Source: Kitasatospora phosalacinea
GTDB lineage: Bacteria; Actinomycetota; Actinomycetes; Streptomycetales; Streptomycetaceae
Direction: 5' to 3'
Assembly (NCBI RefSeq): GCF_030268885.1
Contig: NZ_BSSA01000003.1
Location: 351,054 to 415,053, forward strand
DNA length: 64,000 nt
The position numbers were made by a program, and so were the translations under genes. Positions 1-8,452 of this stretch are shown here, in pieces. Positions within the stretch are counted from its first letter, which is position 1, and every line of letters begins with the position of its first letter. A model generated the notes under the pieces. The model did no database searches. It saw nothing but the letters and a program-made list of their open reading frames with translations, and was not told the origin of the DNA.

Positions 1-30
1 TGTTCGACAGATATTGCAAGAATCCGATAG

Positions 31-1686
31 CTAGCTCGAAAGAGTTCGACTGGCGAGGTGGGCGGCCCAACCGCCGGACGCCGTGACGTCCACCGCGCCC
101 GCCAGCGCGGCCGGTTCGCACAGGAAGCCCGGCACGGTCGCGCCGTCCGCCAGCCGGACCGGGCCCAGCGCCATCGGCTGCGGCAGCGCGGCCAGCAGCG
201 CGCCCAGCCCGGCGGCGGGCAGCTCCCAGAGCTCGCCCGCCAGGGCCGCCCCGCCCTCCGCCACCCGGACCAGGCCCGGCTTGGGCGGGACGGTGTCCAG
301 CGCGTACATCCGGTACTCCGGGGCGGTGCGCACCTCGGCGGCGAACCGGCCGCCCAGCGAGGTCAGTTGGCCGTTCAGCGGCTGCCCGGTCAGGTGCGCG
401 CCGAACACCGCCAGCCGCACCGGCGGGGCGGTCAGCAGCCGGGCCAGCGCGGCCAGCCGCTCCTCGGTCCGGGGCGGGCCGACCAGCATCACGCCGAACG
501 GCAGGCCGTCGACCGTGCCCGCCGGGACGGCGAGCGCGCACAGGCCCAGCAGGTTCGCCGAGTTGGTGAACCGGCCCAGCCGGGCGTTGGCGCCCACCGG
601 GTCGGCCGCCACCTCGGCGAAGGTCGGGTGCCAGGTGGTGGTGGGCAGCAACAGGGCGTCCGCGTCGCCGAGTTCGGCCAGCGCCGCGGCCCGCAGCCGC
701 TCCAGCTCGGCCCGGTCGGCGAACAGCCGGTGCGCGGGCACCTCCCGGGCCGCCCGGACGATGCCCGCCACCACCGGGTCCAGCCCCGGATCGCCCCGCT
801 CGGCCGCCGCGTCCAGGAACGCGCCCACCGCGGCGTACCGCTCGGCCACGAAGGCGCCCTCGTAGAGCAGCGCCGCCGCCGCGTCGAACGGTGACAGGTC
901 CAGGTCGCGCAGTTCGGCGCCCGCCGCCGCCAGCCGGTCGGCCGCCGCCGCGTGCGCCGCCGCCCAGCCGTCCGCGAGCACGCCCAGCCGGGCGGCGGCC
1001 GGGACGGCGACCCGCCACGGGCCCGGGCGGCGGCCCGGGGCGGCCGGGGCCGGGTCGGCCAGCAGCCGCAGCGCGGCCTGCGCCTCGTCCACCGTGCGGG
1101 CGAACACCGAGACGCAGTCCAGGCTCGCGCAGGCCGGGACCACGCCCGCGGTCGGCACCAGGCCCGGGGTCGGCTTCAGGCCCACCACGCCGTTCAGCGC
1201 GGCCGGAACCCGGCCCGAGCCCGCCGTGTCGGTGCCCAGCGCCAGGTCGACCAGGCCCAGCGCCACCGCCACCGCCGAACCCGAGCTGGAGCCGCCCGAG
1301 ATCCGGCCCGGGTCGACCGCGCCGCGCACCGCGCCGTACGGGCTGCGGGTGCCGACCAGGCCGGTGGCGAACTGGTCCAGGTTGGTGGTGCCCAGCACCA
1401 CCGCGCCCGCCGCCCGCAGCCGGGCCACCGCCGGGGCGTCCCGCTCCGGCAGGTACCCGTACGAGGGGCAGCCCGCCGTGGTCGGCAGGCCCGCCACGTC
1501 GATGTTGCCCTTCACCGCGCACACCGTGCCCGCCAGCGGCAGCCGCTCGCCCGCCGCGACCCGGGCGTCCACCCCGGCCGCCTCGGCCTCCGCGGCGGCC
1601 TGCGGGCGCAGGTCGATCCACACCTCCGGCCGGTCGACCGCGGCGATCCGCGCGTACGCCCGGCGCACCCGCTCCGCGGCGCTCAC
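31..1686 (-). CDS. atzF: Allophanate hydrolase (AtzF/DUR1-type amidase)
   Basis: This 551-residue protein should hydrolyse allophanate to ammonia and CO2 in the cytoplasm, the last step after the biotin carboxylase encoded just upstream. The amidase-signature core fills the first ~430 residues. Its catalytic lysine is in AVKGN (about K59), the cis-serine lies in the GGSSSGSA loop (about 131-138) and the nucleophile is the Ser of GTDTAGSGR (about S157). The C-terminal ~110 residues form the small allophanate-hydrolase domain ending in GGWAAHLAS. The GTG start at 1686 overlaps the carboxylase stop (GTGA), indicating translational coupling. The stop lies at the window edge, where base composition drops sharply. 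The last six residues after the usual family ending look non-conserved. A generic amidase is the alternative, but the C-terminal domain and the operon make that unlikely. Confidence 0.93.
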   Translation of the reverse strand: MSAAERVRRAYARIAAVDRPEVWIDLRPQAAAEAEAAGVDARVAAGERLPLAGTVCAVKGNIDVAGLPTTAGCPSYGYLPERDAPAVARLRAAGAVVLGTTNLDQFATGLVGTRSPYGAVRGAVDPGRISGGSSSGSAVAVALGLVDLALGTDTAGSGRVPAALNGVVGLKPTPGLVPTAGVVPACASLDCVSVFARTVDEAQAALRLLADPAPAAPGRRPGPWRVAVPAAARLGVLADGWAAAHAAAADRLAAAGAELRDLDLSPFDAAAALLYEGAFVAERYAAVGAFLDAAAERGDPGLDPVVAGIVRAAREVPAHRLFADRAELERLRAAALAELGDADALLLPTTTWHPTFAEVAADPVGANARLGRFTNSANLLGLCALAVPAGTVDGLPFGVMLVGPPRTEERLAALARLLTAPPVRLAVFGAHLTGQPLNGQLTSLGGRFAAEVRTAPEYRMYALDTVPPKPGLVRVAEGGAALAGELWELPAAGLGALLAALPQPMALGPVRLADGATVPGFLCEPAALAGAVDVTASGGWAAHLASRTLSS

Positions 1687-4600
1687 GCGGGAGCCCCCAG
1701 CACCACCAGCGGGCTGCCCGCCTGCACCTGGTCGCCCGAGCCGACCAGCAGCTCGGCGACCACGCCGTCCCGGTCCGAGAACACCGCGGACTCCATCTTC
1801 ATCGCCTCCAACGCCATCAACCGCTGCCCCTTGCGCACCCGCTCGCCCGGCGCCACGTCCACCTTCCACACGCAGGCGGTGAACTCGGCCTCCACCACGC
1901 CGCCGCCCGGCGGCACCTCCACCGCGCGCGGCGCGGCGGGCGCCGCCCCGGCCGCCCGGTCGGCCCGGTCGAACTCGCCGGACTCCTCCCAGGCCCGCCG
2001 CTCCGCCGCGAACGCCGCCGCCTGCACCGCCCGGAACTCCTCGATCGGACCGGCGTTGTCGGCCAGGAAGCGCAGGTGCTCGGCGAGCGCGAACTCGCCC
2101 TCCTCGATCCGGAGTTCGAACCGGCCCGCGGCCATGTCGGCGCGCAGCTCCAGCAGCTCCTCCGCCGACACCGGGTACCAGCGGATCCGGTCGAAGAACC
2201 GCAGCAGCCACGGCGCACCCGGGGTGAACGGACCGCGCTGCTGCCAGCCCGACCACATCTGCACCGTCCGCCCGACGAACTGGTAGCCGCCCGGGCCCTC
2301 CATGCCGTACACGCACAGGTAGGCGCCGCCGATGCCGACCGAGTTCTCCGCCGTCCACGTCCGGGCCGGGTTGTACTTGGTGGTGACCAGCCGGTGCCGC
2401 GGGTCCAGCGGGGTGGCCACCGGCGCGCCCAGGTAGACGTCGCCCAGGCCCAGCACCAGGTACTCGGCGTCGAAGACCGTCCGGTACACCTCGTCCACCG
2501 AGGCCAAGCCGTTGATCCGGCGGATGAACTCGATGTTCCACGGGCACCACGGCGCGTCGTCGCGCACCCCCGCCACGTACCGCTCGATCGCCTCCCGGGT
2601 TGCCGGGTCGTCCCAGGACAGCGGCAGGTGCACCGTCCGGCTGGGCACCACCAGCTGCTCGGCGGGCGGCAGCTGCTGTTCCAACTCGCGCACGAGGGAC
2701 AGGAGTTCGGCGACCGGGAGGACGTCCGGGTCCACGTGCACCTGGAGCGAGCGGATGCCCGGCGTCAGGTCGACCACCCCCGCCGGGCGCCGCCCGGCGA
2801 CCAGCTCCGCCAGCGCGTGCACCCGCATCCGCAGCGCCAGGTCCAACTGCATCGGCCCGAACTCGACCAGCAGGTTGTCGTCCCCGCTGCGCCGGTACGT
2901 CACCGACGGGCGGTCCGGGCCGGCCGGGCGGCGGGCCAGCACGCCGCCGTCCAGCACCGCCGGGCGCGAGGGGGCGGGCACCGCGGCCGGGGTGCGGCGC
3001 AGCGCCGCCGCGTCGTCGGTGGTCACCGGCACGAAGCGGACGGTGTCGCCCGGGCGCAGCTGGCCCAGCTTCCAGCGCTGCCCGGAGACCACCGTCGCCG
3101 GGCAGACGAACCCGCCCAGCGAGGGCCCGTCCGGCCCCAGCAGCACCGGCATGTCGCCGGTGTAGTCGACCGCGCCGACCGCGTACGGGGTGTCGTGGAT
3201 GTTCGACGGGTGCAGGCCCGCCTCGCCGCCGTCCCGGCGCGCCCAGGCGGGCTTCGGGCCGACCAGGCGCACCCCGGTGCGGGCGCTGTTGAAGTGCACC
3301 GACCAGTCGGCGGCGTAGAACTCGGTGACGTCCTGCTCGGTGAAGAACTCCGGTGCGGCGTGCGGCCCCTCGACCGCGGGCAGCAGCCAGGACGAGGTGA
3401 ACTCCGGACGGTCGGCGACCGGGCCCGCGCCCGGGCCGAGCGGGCCGGTACCGCCGTGCAGCACGTCCCCCGTGCGCAGCGCCCGGCCGCCGTGGCCGCC
3501 GAAGCCGCCCAGCGTGAACGTCGCCGCGCTGCCCAGGAACGCCGGGGCGTCCAGGCCGCCCGCCACCAGCAGGTAGCAGCGCAGGCCCGGGCCGGGCGGC
3601 GCCGGGACGTCCAGCAGCCCGCCCGCCGGGACGAGCACCGGCTCCCACTGCGGCACCGGCGCGCCGTCCACCGTCACCGCCGTCGGCGCGCCGGTCACGC
3701 ACACCCAGGTCGGGGCGGTGAACCGCAGCGCCGGGCCCAGCAGCGTGCACTCCAGGCCGGGCGCGCCCTCCGGGTTGCCCAGCGCCCGGTTGCCGAGCCG
3801 GAACGACAGGTCGTCCATCGGCCCGCACGGCGGCACCCCGACGTGCCAGTAGCCGGTGCGGCCCGGCCAGTCCTGCACGGTGGTCTGGGTGCCCGCCCGG
3901 ACCACCTCGATCCGCGGCGTCGGGTCCGCCACGTGCGCCAGCGTCCCCGTGTGGTGGGCGGCCGCGGCCACCTCCGCCACCGCCGGGACGGCCCGCAGCA
4001 GGCCCAGGTTGGTCTCGATGCCGTGGATCCGGGTGTCCGCCAGGGCCTTCGTGAGCCGCTCCAGCGCGTCGGCGCGGTCCGCGCCGTGCACGACCACCTT
4101 CGCCAGCATCGGGTCGTACGCGGTGGTCACCTCGGTGCCGGTCTCCACCCAGGTGTCCACCCGGACGTCGGTCGGGAAGGCCACCTCGGTCAGCAGGCCC
4201 GCGCTCGGCCGGTGGTCGCGCGACGGGTCCTCGGCGTACACCCGGGCCTCCACCGCGTGCCCGCGCGGCGGGCCGACCTCGCGCACCACCCCGCGCTCGC
4301 CCCGGGCCAGCCGCAGCATCCACTCGACCAGGTCGACCCCGTACACCGCCTCGGTGACCGGGTGCTCCACCTGCAGCCGGGTGTTGACCTCCAGGAAGTA
4401 CGCCTCCTCGCGCGCCGCGTCGTACACGTACTCCACGGTGCCCGCCGAGCGGTAGCCCACCGAGGCGCACAACTGCCGGGCCGAGTCGGCCAGTTCGCGG
4501 CGGACGCGGTCGGGCAGGCCGGGCGCCGGGGCCTCCTCCAGCACCTTCTGGTTGCGGCGCTGCAGCGAGCAGTCCCGGTCGCCGAGGGTCACCACCCGGC

Positions 4601-5255
4601 CGGTGCCGTCGCCGAACACCTGCACCTCCACGTGCCGGGCCCGCTCCACCAGCCGCTCCAGGAACACCCCCGCGGTGGCGAAGTTCGCGGCCGCCACCCG
4701 CTGCACGCCCTCCCAGGCGTCGGCCAGCTGCGCCGCGTCCCGGCAGGCCCGCATGCCGATGCCGCCGCCCCCGCCGGTGGCCTTCAGCATCACCGGGTAC
4801 CCCACCCGCTCCGCCGCGGCCAGTGCCGCGGGCAGGTCGGCCAGCAGCCCGGTGCCCGGCAGCAGCGGCACCCCCGCCGCCTCGGCCGCCGCGCGGGCGG
4901 TGTGCTTGGCGCCGAACACCTCCAGCTGGGCCGGGGTCGGGCCGACGAAGGCCAGGCCCGCCGCCTCCACCCGGCGGGCGAACGCCGCGTCCTCCGAGAG
5001 GAACCCGTACCCCGGGTGGACCGCGCCCGCCCCGCCCTCCAGCGCGGCCGCCAGCACCAGGTCCGCCCGCAGGTAGCTGTCCTTCGCCGCGGCCGGGCCC
5101 AGCCGCACCGCGCGGTCGGCCATCCGCACGTGCGGGGCCGAGCGGTCCGGGTCGGAGAACACCGCGACGGTGGACAGGCCGATCCGGCGGGCGGTGCGGA
5201 TGATCCGGGCCGCGATCTCGCCCCGGTTGGCGACCAGCAGGGTGTCGAAGCTCAT
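1683..5255 (-). CDS. uca: Urea/guanidine carboxylase, biotin-dependent
   Basis: A 1190-residue biotin-dependent carboxylase that adds CO2 to urea or guanidine using ATP. Domains in order: biotin carboxylase (about 1-450; starts LLVANRGEIAARI, ATP-grasp loop ATGGGGGIGM, EVNTRLQVEHPVTE), an AHS2/KipA-like module (RAGTQTTVQDWPGR onward), an AHS1/KipI-like module (SGDDNLLVEFGPMQ onward) with the YNPARTWTAE region, and a C-terminal biotinyl domain whose modified lysine is in EAMKMES. The ATG start overlaps the upstream stop as ATGA. In operons that also encode two DUF1989 proteins, the family has been shown to act on guanidine, with the DUF1989 pair deiminating carboxyguanidine to allophanate. I infer guanidine is at least as likely a substrate as urea. 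A single carboxyltransferase residue is reported to discriminate the two substrates, but I cannot place it confidently here. Confidence 0.93.
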   Translation of the reverse strand: MSFDTLLVANRGEIAARIIRTARRIGLSTVAVFSDPDRSAPHVRMADRAVRLGPAAAKDSYLRADLVLAAALEGGAGAVHPGYGFLSEDAAFARRVEAAGLAFVGPTPAQLEVFGAKHTARAAAEAAGVPLLPGTGLLADLPAALAAAERVGYPVMLKATGGGGGIGMRACRDAAQLADAWEGVQRVAAANFATAGVFLERLVERARHVEVQVFGDGTGRVVTLGDRDCSLQRRNQKVLEEAPAPGLPDRVRRELADSARQLCASVGYRSAGTVEYVYDAAREEAYFLEVNTRLQVEHPVTEAVYGVDLVEWMLRLARGERGVVREVGPPRGHAVEARVYAEDPSRDHRPSAGLLTEVAFPTDVRVDTWVETGTEVTTAYDPMLAKVVVHGADRADALERLTKALADTRIHGIETNLGLLRAVPAVAEVAAAAHHTGTLAHVADPTPRIEVVRAGTQTTVQDWPGRTGYWHVGVPPCGPMDDLSFRLGNRALGNPEGAPGLECTLLGPALRFTAPTWVCVTGAPTAVTVDGAPVPQWEPVLVPAGGLLDVPAPPGPGLRCYLLVAGGLDAPAFLGSAATFTLGGFGGHGGRALRTGDVLHGGTGPLGPGAGPVADRPEFTSSWLLPAVEGPHAAPEFFTEQDVTEFYAADWSVHFNSARTGVRLVGPKPAWARRDGGEAGLHPSNIHDTPYAVGAVDYTGDMPVLLGPDGPSLGGFVCPATVVSGQRWKLGQLRPGDTVRFVPVTTDDAAALRRTPAAVPAPSRPAVLDGGVLARRPAGPDRPSVTYRRSGDDNLLVEFGPMQLDLALRMRVHALAELVAGRRPAGVVDLTPGIRSLQVHVDPDVLPVAELLSLVRELEQQLPPAEQLVVPSRTVHLPLSWDDPATREAIERYVAGVRDDAPWCPWNIEFIRRINGLASVDEVYRTVFDAEYLVLGLGDVYLGAPVATPLDPRHRLVTTKYNPARTWTAENSVGIGGAYLCVYGMEGPGGYQFVGRTVQMWSGWQQRGPFTPGAPWLLRFFDRIRWYPVSAEELLELRADMAAGRFELRIEEGEFALAEHLRFLADNAGPIEEFRAVQAAAFAAERRAWEESGEFDRADRAAGAAPAAPRAVEVPPGGGVVEAEFTACVWKVDVAPGERVRKGQRLMALEAMKMESAVFSDRDGVVAELLVGSGDQVQAGSPLVVLGAPA

Positions 5256-5938
5256 CGCGGGCCCCCCTCGGTGGTTCCGGGGCGCTCGGTGGCCCCGGTG
5301 GGCTCGGTGACCGTCATGCGCACCGGGGTCGGGTCGAAGCCGTTGCACGGGTTGTTGACCTGCGGGCAGTTAGACACCAGCACCAGCACGTCCGCCTCGG
5401 CCCGCAGCACCACCCGCAGGCCCGGCGCGGAGAGGCCGTCCACGATGCCCAGCGTGCCGTCCGCCTCCACCGGCACGTTCATGTACCAGTTGAGGTTCGA
5501 CACCAGGTCGCGCTTGCCCAGCCCGTGCCGGGCCCCCTCGGCCAGGAAGTTCTCCACGCAGGCGTGCTGCGACCAGGTGTGGTGGCCGTAGCGCAGCGTG
5601 TTCGACTCCTTCGAGCAGGCGCCCGCGATCGTGTCGTGCCGCCCGCAGTCGTCCGCCACCACCGTCATCAGCGGGGTGTGCTCGTTCGACATCAGGACCG
5701 TGCCGGTGGACACGAAGACGTTGCCGGACGCCTGGAGGGTGTCGGCGGCGCTGTAGCGCACCGCGGTGTCGTGCGCGTCGTACAGCAGGCAGTCGACGGC
5801 CTGGTTGCCGTGCAGGTCGGTGACGGTCAGGAACTGTCCGCGGCGGACCACGGCGGACCAGGCGGCGCGGGCGGGGACGACCTCGTCCAGGACGACGGTC
5901 TCCGGGGTGGTGCTCTCCGGGATGGCGGTGGTGGTCAT
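5252..5938 (-). CDS. DUF1989 protein, urea amidolyase-associated protein 2 (CgdB/A-like)
   Basis: A 228-residue DUF1989 protein, historically called urea carboxylase-associated protein 2 or an aminomethyltransferase-like protein. Homologues work as one subunit of carboxyguanidine deiminase in guanidine-degrading operons. Visible family motifs are GNQAVDCLLYD, the metal- or substrate-site segment DDCGRHDTIAGACSKE, and SNLNWYMNVPV. It keeps two cysteines in the DDCGRHD...GACS region that its neighbour lacks. The start is the ATG at 5938. It overlaps the stop of the upstream gene by 4 bases (ATGA), and its own stop overlaps the carboxylase start in the same way, so all four genes form one tightly coupled operon. 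No signal peptide or membrane segment is seen, so it should be cytoplasmic. Confidence 0.85.
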   Translation of the reverse strand: MTTTAIPESTTPETVVLDEVVPARAAWSAVVRRGQFLTVTDLHGNQAVDCLLYDAHDTAVRYSAADTLQASGNVFVSTGTVLMSNEHTPLMTVVADDCGRHDTIAGACSKESNTLRYGHHTWSQHACVENFLAEGARHGLGKRDLVSNLNWYMNVPVEADGTLGIVDGLSAPGLRVVLRAEADVLVLVSNCPQVNNPCNGFDPTPVRMTVTEPTGATERPGTTEGGPR

Positions 5939-6744
5939 CGGGCCCCCAGGGCGGCGGTGTTGAGGTGGGCGCGGTGGCGCTCGGGCGTGGCGTCCCAGTG
6001 CGGGTCGCCGGGGGCGGTCACGGCGCCCGGGGTGACGGTGACCCGCAGCGGGGTGCAGTGCCAGGCCGGACGCGGGTCCAGCGGGTGGGCGGTGTTGGCC
6101 AGCAGCAGAGTGGTGCGCTGCTCCAGCCGCAGCACCACCTCGGCCCCCGGGCCGGCCGAACCGGTGGGGCGCAGCGAACCGTCCGGGTCCACCGTGACGC
6201 CGCGGAAGAACGAGACCGGGGCGGGCAGGTCGCGCGGGGCCAGCCCCTGCTTGGCCGCGGCCAGCAGCAGCAGTTCGCGCCCCGCCGGGGACGGGCCGTG
6301 CGCCGCGCCGTCCCCGTAGCGGGCCCGGTTGCGGGCCGCGGTCGACGCGCCCGCGAGGGCGTCGTGCCGACCGGAGGTGTCCGCGACCAGGGTGGCCAGC
6401 ACCCGGCCCTGGTCGGAGAGCAGCTGGCTGCCGAGCCGGAGGTAGGCGTTCCACTGCACCTTCACGGTGTCCGCCGGGTTCAGCCGCTCCCAGGGGCGGT
6501 CGGTCACGAACAGCAGCAGGTGCGCGCAGGCGTCGCCGTCCCGATCGGTCAGCGCGACGTGCGCGCCCGCCGGGAGGACCAGGTGGGTGTAGCCGCCGCC
6601 CGCGACGGTCTCCGACCACAACGTGCCTGCGGGCGGCGGCAGTTGCGGCATGCAGTCCACGACCGTGCCCGCCTGGGACCTGGCGTGGGCGCGGGCGGCC
6701 GTGGTGGTGGCGGTGCCGGCCTCGGCGTGGGGGGTTTCTGTCAT
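5935..6744 (-). CDS. DUF1989 protein, urea amidolyase-associated protein 1 (CgdA/B-like)
   Basis: A 269-residue DUF1989 protein and paralogue of the next gene, first in the operon. It aligns with its partner at the core motif, but both cysteines are replaced by serine (DTSGRHDALAGAS against DDCGRHDTIAGACS). The two subunits are therefore not equivalent, as expected of a heteromeric enzyme. Other motifs are DGDACAHLLLF, WNAYLRLGSQLLSDQGRVL and PVSFFRGVTVDPDG. The ATG at 6744 is preferred because no Shine-Dalgarno sequence precedes it, yet a -10 box (6757-6752, read leftward) puts the predicted transcript start at or one base before the ATG, so the mRNA is probably leaderless. An upstream in-frame ATG at 6780 would lie inside the promoter. 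The start codon sits within a 20-bp palindrome. Confidence 0.85.
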   Translation of the reverse strand: MTETPHAEAGTATTTAARAHARSQAGTVVDCMPQLPPPAGTLWSETVAGGGYTHLVLPAGAHVALTDRDGDACAHLLLFVTDRPWERLNPADTVKVQWNAYLRLGSQLLSDQGRVLATLVADTSGRHDALAGASTAARNRARYGDGAAHGPSPAGRELLLLAAAKQGLAPRDLPAPVSFFRGVTVDPDGSLRPTGSAGPGAEVVLRLEQRTTLLLANTAHPLDPRPAWHCTPLRVTVTPGAVTAPGDPHWDATPERHRAHLNTAALGAR

Positions 6745-6754
6745 GCGACAGAAA
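6735..6754. promoter_or_regulatory. Palindromic operator TTTCTGTC-N4-GACAGAAA, copy 1
   Basis: A perfect inverted repeat with 8-base arms around ATGC. It covers the end of the predicted -10 box, the predicted transcription start and the start codon of the first operon gene. A second copy with identical arms lies at the same distance from identical promoter elements upstream of the permease gene (8420-8439). Position over the -10/+1 region suggests a repressor site. The repressor is not identified and no obvious regulator gene lies next to it. Confidence 0.75.
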
Positions 6755-6757
6755 TTA
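6752..6757 (-). promoter_or_regulatory. Predicted -10 box (TAATTT) of the carboxylase operon
   Basis: Read on the minus strand the sequence is CTAATTTCTGTC, identical over 12 bases to the permease promoter. TAATTT fits the TAnnnT pattern of streptomycete vegetative promoters and is unusually AT-rich for this genome. A start about seven bases downstream coincides with the ATG at 6744. No good -35 hexamer is seen, consistent with activator dependence. Confidence 0.55.
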
Positions 6758-6767
6758 GGGAGGGGCG

Positions 6768-6805
6768 GATTCGGCGTCATTGCCCCGGCGTGACGCGGGA
6801 GTTAC
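6768..6805 (-). promoter_or_regulatory. GlnR-like phased pentamer array upstream of the carboxylase operon
   Basis: Read on the minus strand: GTAAC-N6-GTCAC-N6-GCAAT-N6-GAATC, four pentamers each exactly 11 bases apart. Streptomycete GlnR boxes are described as gTnAC-N6-GaAAc repeats with the same 11-base period. The first pentamer matches the a-site fully and the rest match partly. Because the operon releases ammonia, activation by the nitrogen regulator GlnR is plausible. A different phased-site activator cannot be excluded. Confidence 0.5.
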
Positions 6806-6833
6806 CGTCCCCTCACGGTGGGGGCGGAGGGGG

Positions 6834-6865
6834 CCGGGCGGCGCGGACGCGCGGAGGCCGCCCGG
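6834..6865 (-). terminator. Hairpin after the permease gene
   Basis: A perfect 9-base inverted repeat (CCGGGCGGC / GCCGCCCGG) with a 14-base loop, 43 bases past the permease stop and before the carboxylase-operon promoter. There is no U tract. It probably terminates or trims the permease transcript. Confidence 0.45.
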
Positions 6866-6907
6866 GGTGCGGGCGGCCGTGGGCGGGGCGGTGGCGGGGC
6901 GGGGCGG

Positions 6908-8395
6908 TCAGGGGCGTCGGCGGCGCAGGCGGTAGGCCGCGCCGGTGGCGAGGGCGGCGGCGAAGGTCAGCAGGGCGAACCAGCGCAGGTACCAGTGGCC
7001 GCCCTCCGGGTCGTACACGGCGGCGCGCGGCCACGCCAGGTTCACCGTCATCGCCACCCCGTACAGCAGCGCCGCCGCGTTCACCGGCAGGCCCCAGCGG
7101 CCCAGCGAGAACAGCGGGCGGCCCGTCTCGTCCGTCGCGGGCGCGCCCTCGCCCAGCGGCAGGCCGCGCAGGCGGCGGACCAGCACCGCGCCCACCACCA
7201 GGGCGTACGCCGCGTACACCAGGGCCACGCAGGTCGAGGAGAGCGCCACGAACGCCGCCGGGGCGGCCAGGTTGAGCAGCAGGAAACCGACCGCCGGGGC
7301 GCCCACCGCGAGCGCCGCCCAGCGCGGCATCCCGCTGCGCGGCGCGACCGCGGACAGGCGGCGCCACCCCGGCAGCGCACCGTCGCGGGCCATCGAGAAC
7401 ACCATCCGGGCGCCCGCCGTCTGCATCGCCAGGGTGCCGACGCACACCGCGACCGCGACGTCGGCGAGCAGCACCCGCCCGAGCCCGTCGCCCAGCCGGC
7501 TGGTCAGCACGTACGGCAGCCCCTCCGCCGCCAGCCGCCCGTCGGTCAGGCTCGGTGCGGCCAGCACCCCGCCGAGCAGCAGCAGCCCGCCGGCCAGGCC
7601 CGCGGCGGCCAGCGCGGTCAGGATCGTCCGGGGCGCCGTCCGGCGCGGGGCCAGGGTCTCCTCGGAGAGCTCGCCCGCGCTGTCGAACCCGATCATCACG
7701 TACGCCGCGGTGAACGCCCCCACCAGCAGCGCCCACCCGCCGCCGCTGCCCGGCGCGGTGTGCAGCAGTTCCCGCGGGGGCTGCTCGGCGTGGCCGAACA
7801 GCGCCACCACGATCAGCGCGATGCCCAGGATCTCCGCGCCCACCCCGACCCCGTTGACCAGCGTCAGCACCCGGTTGTCGACGGCGTTCACCACGGTGGT
7901 CAGCGCGATCAGCGCCGCCCCGAGCAGCACGGCGTTCGCCGCGCCGCTCGCCGTGGTCGGCGACGGGTCGCCGCCCAGCAGCTGGAAGCCGGACCACAGG
8001 GCGGGCAGCACCACCTGCAGCGCGAGGGCGGCCGCCGCCACCACGACGACCTGGCCCAGCACCATCAGCCAGCCCGTGAACCACCCGTACACCGGGCCGG
8101 CCATCCGGCTCGCCCACTGGTAGATCGCGCCCGAGAAGGGGTGGCGGGCCGCGAGTTCGGCGAAGCACGCGGCCACCAGCAGTTGGCCGAGCAGGACGAC
8201 GGGCCAGGTCCAGACGAAGGCCGGGCCGGCGGCGCCGTAGCCGAACGCGAACAGCTGGAAGACCGTGGTGAGCACCGAGATGAAGGAGAAGCCGGCTGCG
8301 AAGGAGCCGAACCGGCCGATGGTGCGGTGCAGTTGCTGGGGGTAGTCGGCCGCGACGGCGGCGGCCGGGGGCGCGGACGTCGTGCTGGTGGTCAT
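6908..8395 (-). CDS. APC-family permease linked to the urea/guanidine carboxylase
   Basis: A 495-residue integral membrane protein of the amino acid/polyamine/organocation (APC) superfamily with about 12 hydrophobic segments. It shows the family's first-helix pattern (FGSFAAGFSFISVLTTVFQLFAFGY) and the conserved AYVMIGFDSAGELSEET segment. Such permeases routinely accompany carboxylase/DUF1989/allophanate hydrolase operons and are annotated as urea carboxylase-related permeases, so I infer uptake of guanidine, urea or a related nitrogen compound. The ATG at 8395 has a GGAAGG ribosome-binding site 11 bases upstream. The gene has its own promoter, nearly identical in architecture to that of the following operon, so the two units should be co-regulated. 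Substrate specificity cannot be read from the sequence. Confidence 0.85.
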   Translation of the reverse strand: MTTSTTSAPPAAAVAADYPQQLHRTIGRFGSFAAGFSFISVLTTVFQLFAFGYGAAGPAFVWTWPVVLLGQLLVAACFAELAARHPFSGAIYQWASRMAGPVYGWFTGWLMVLGQVVVVAAAALALQVVLPALWSGFQLLGGDPSPTTASGAANAVLLGAALIALTTVVNAVDNRVLTLVNGVGVGAEILGIALIVVALFGHAEQPPRELLHTAPGSGGGWALLVGAFTAAYVMIGFDSAGELSEETLAPRRTAPRTILTALAAAGLAGGLLLLGGVLAAPSLTDGRLAAEGLPYVLTSRLGDGLGRVLLADVAVAVCVGTLAMQTAGARMVFSMARDGALPGWRRLSAVAPRSGMPRWAALAVGAPAVGFLLLNLAAPAAFVALSSTCVALVYAAYALVVGAVLVRRLRGLPLGEGAPATDETGRPLFSLGRWGLPVNAAALLYGVAMTVNLAWPRAAVYDPEGGHWYLRWFALLTFAAALATGAAYRLRRRRP

Positions 8396-8419
8396 GGGGC
8401 ACCGGCCTTCCGCAGGCGT

Positions 8420-8439
8420 TTTCTGTCGGGTGACAGAAA
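8420..8439. promoter_or_regulatory. Palindromic operator TTTCTGTC-N4-GACAGAAA, copy 2
   Basis: Arms are identical to the site at 6735-6754, with GGGT as spacer. It covers the -10 end and the predicted start of transcription of the permease gene, leaving a leader of about 35 bases with a normal ribosome-binding site. Confidence 0.75.
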
Positions 8440-8442
8440 TTA
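8437..8442 (-). promoter_or_regulatory. Predicted -10 box (TAATTT) of the permease gene
   Basis: The context CTAATTTCTGTC matches the carboxylase-operon promoter base for base. The predicted start lies near 8430, inside the palindrome. Confidence 0.55.
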
Positions 8443-8452
8443 GGGGCCTGCG

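Noticed and set aside
31..4470. Very long open frames on both strands throughout, for example a minus-strand frame running from 4470 through the carboxylase into the hydrolase
   Set aside because: High GC removes stop codons from shadow frames. These translations are Arg/Gly/Ala/Pro-rich with no family motifs except where they enter the real gene.
6745..6907. Guanidine riboswitch upstream of the carboxylase operon
   Set aside because: No ykkC-type conserved elements are visible; the region is explained by a promoter, an operator and a hairpin, and the mRNA appears leaderless.
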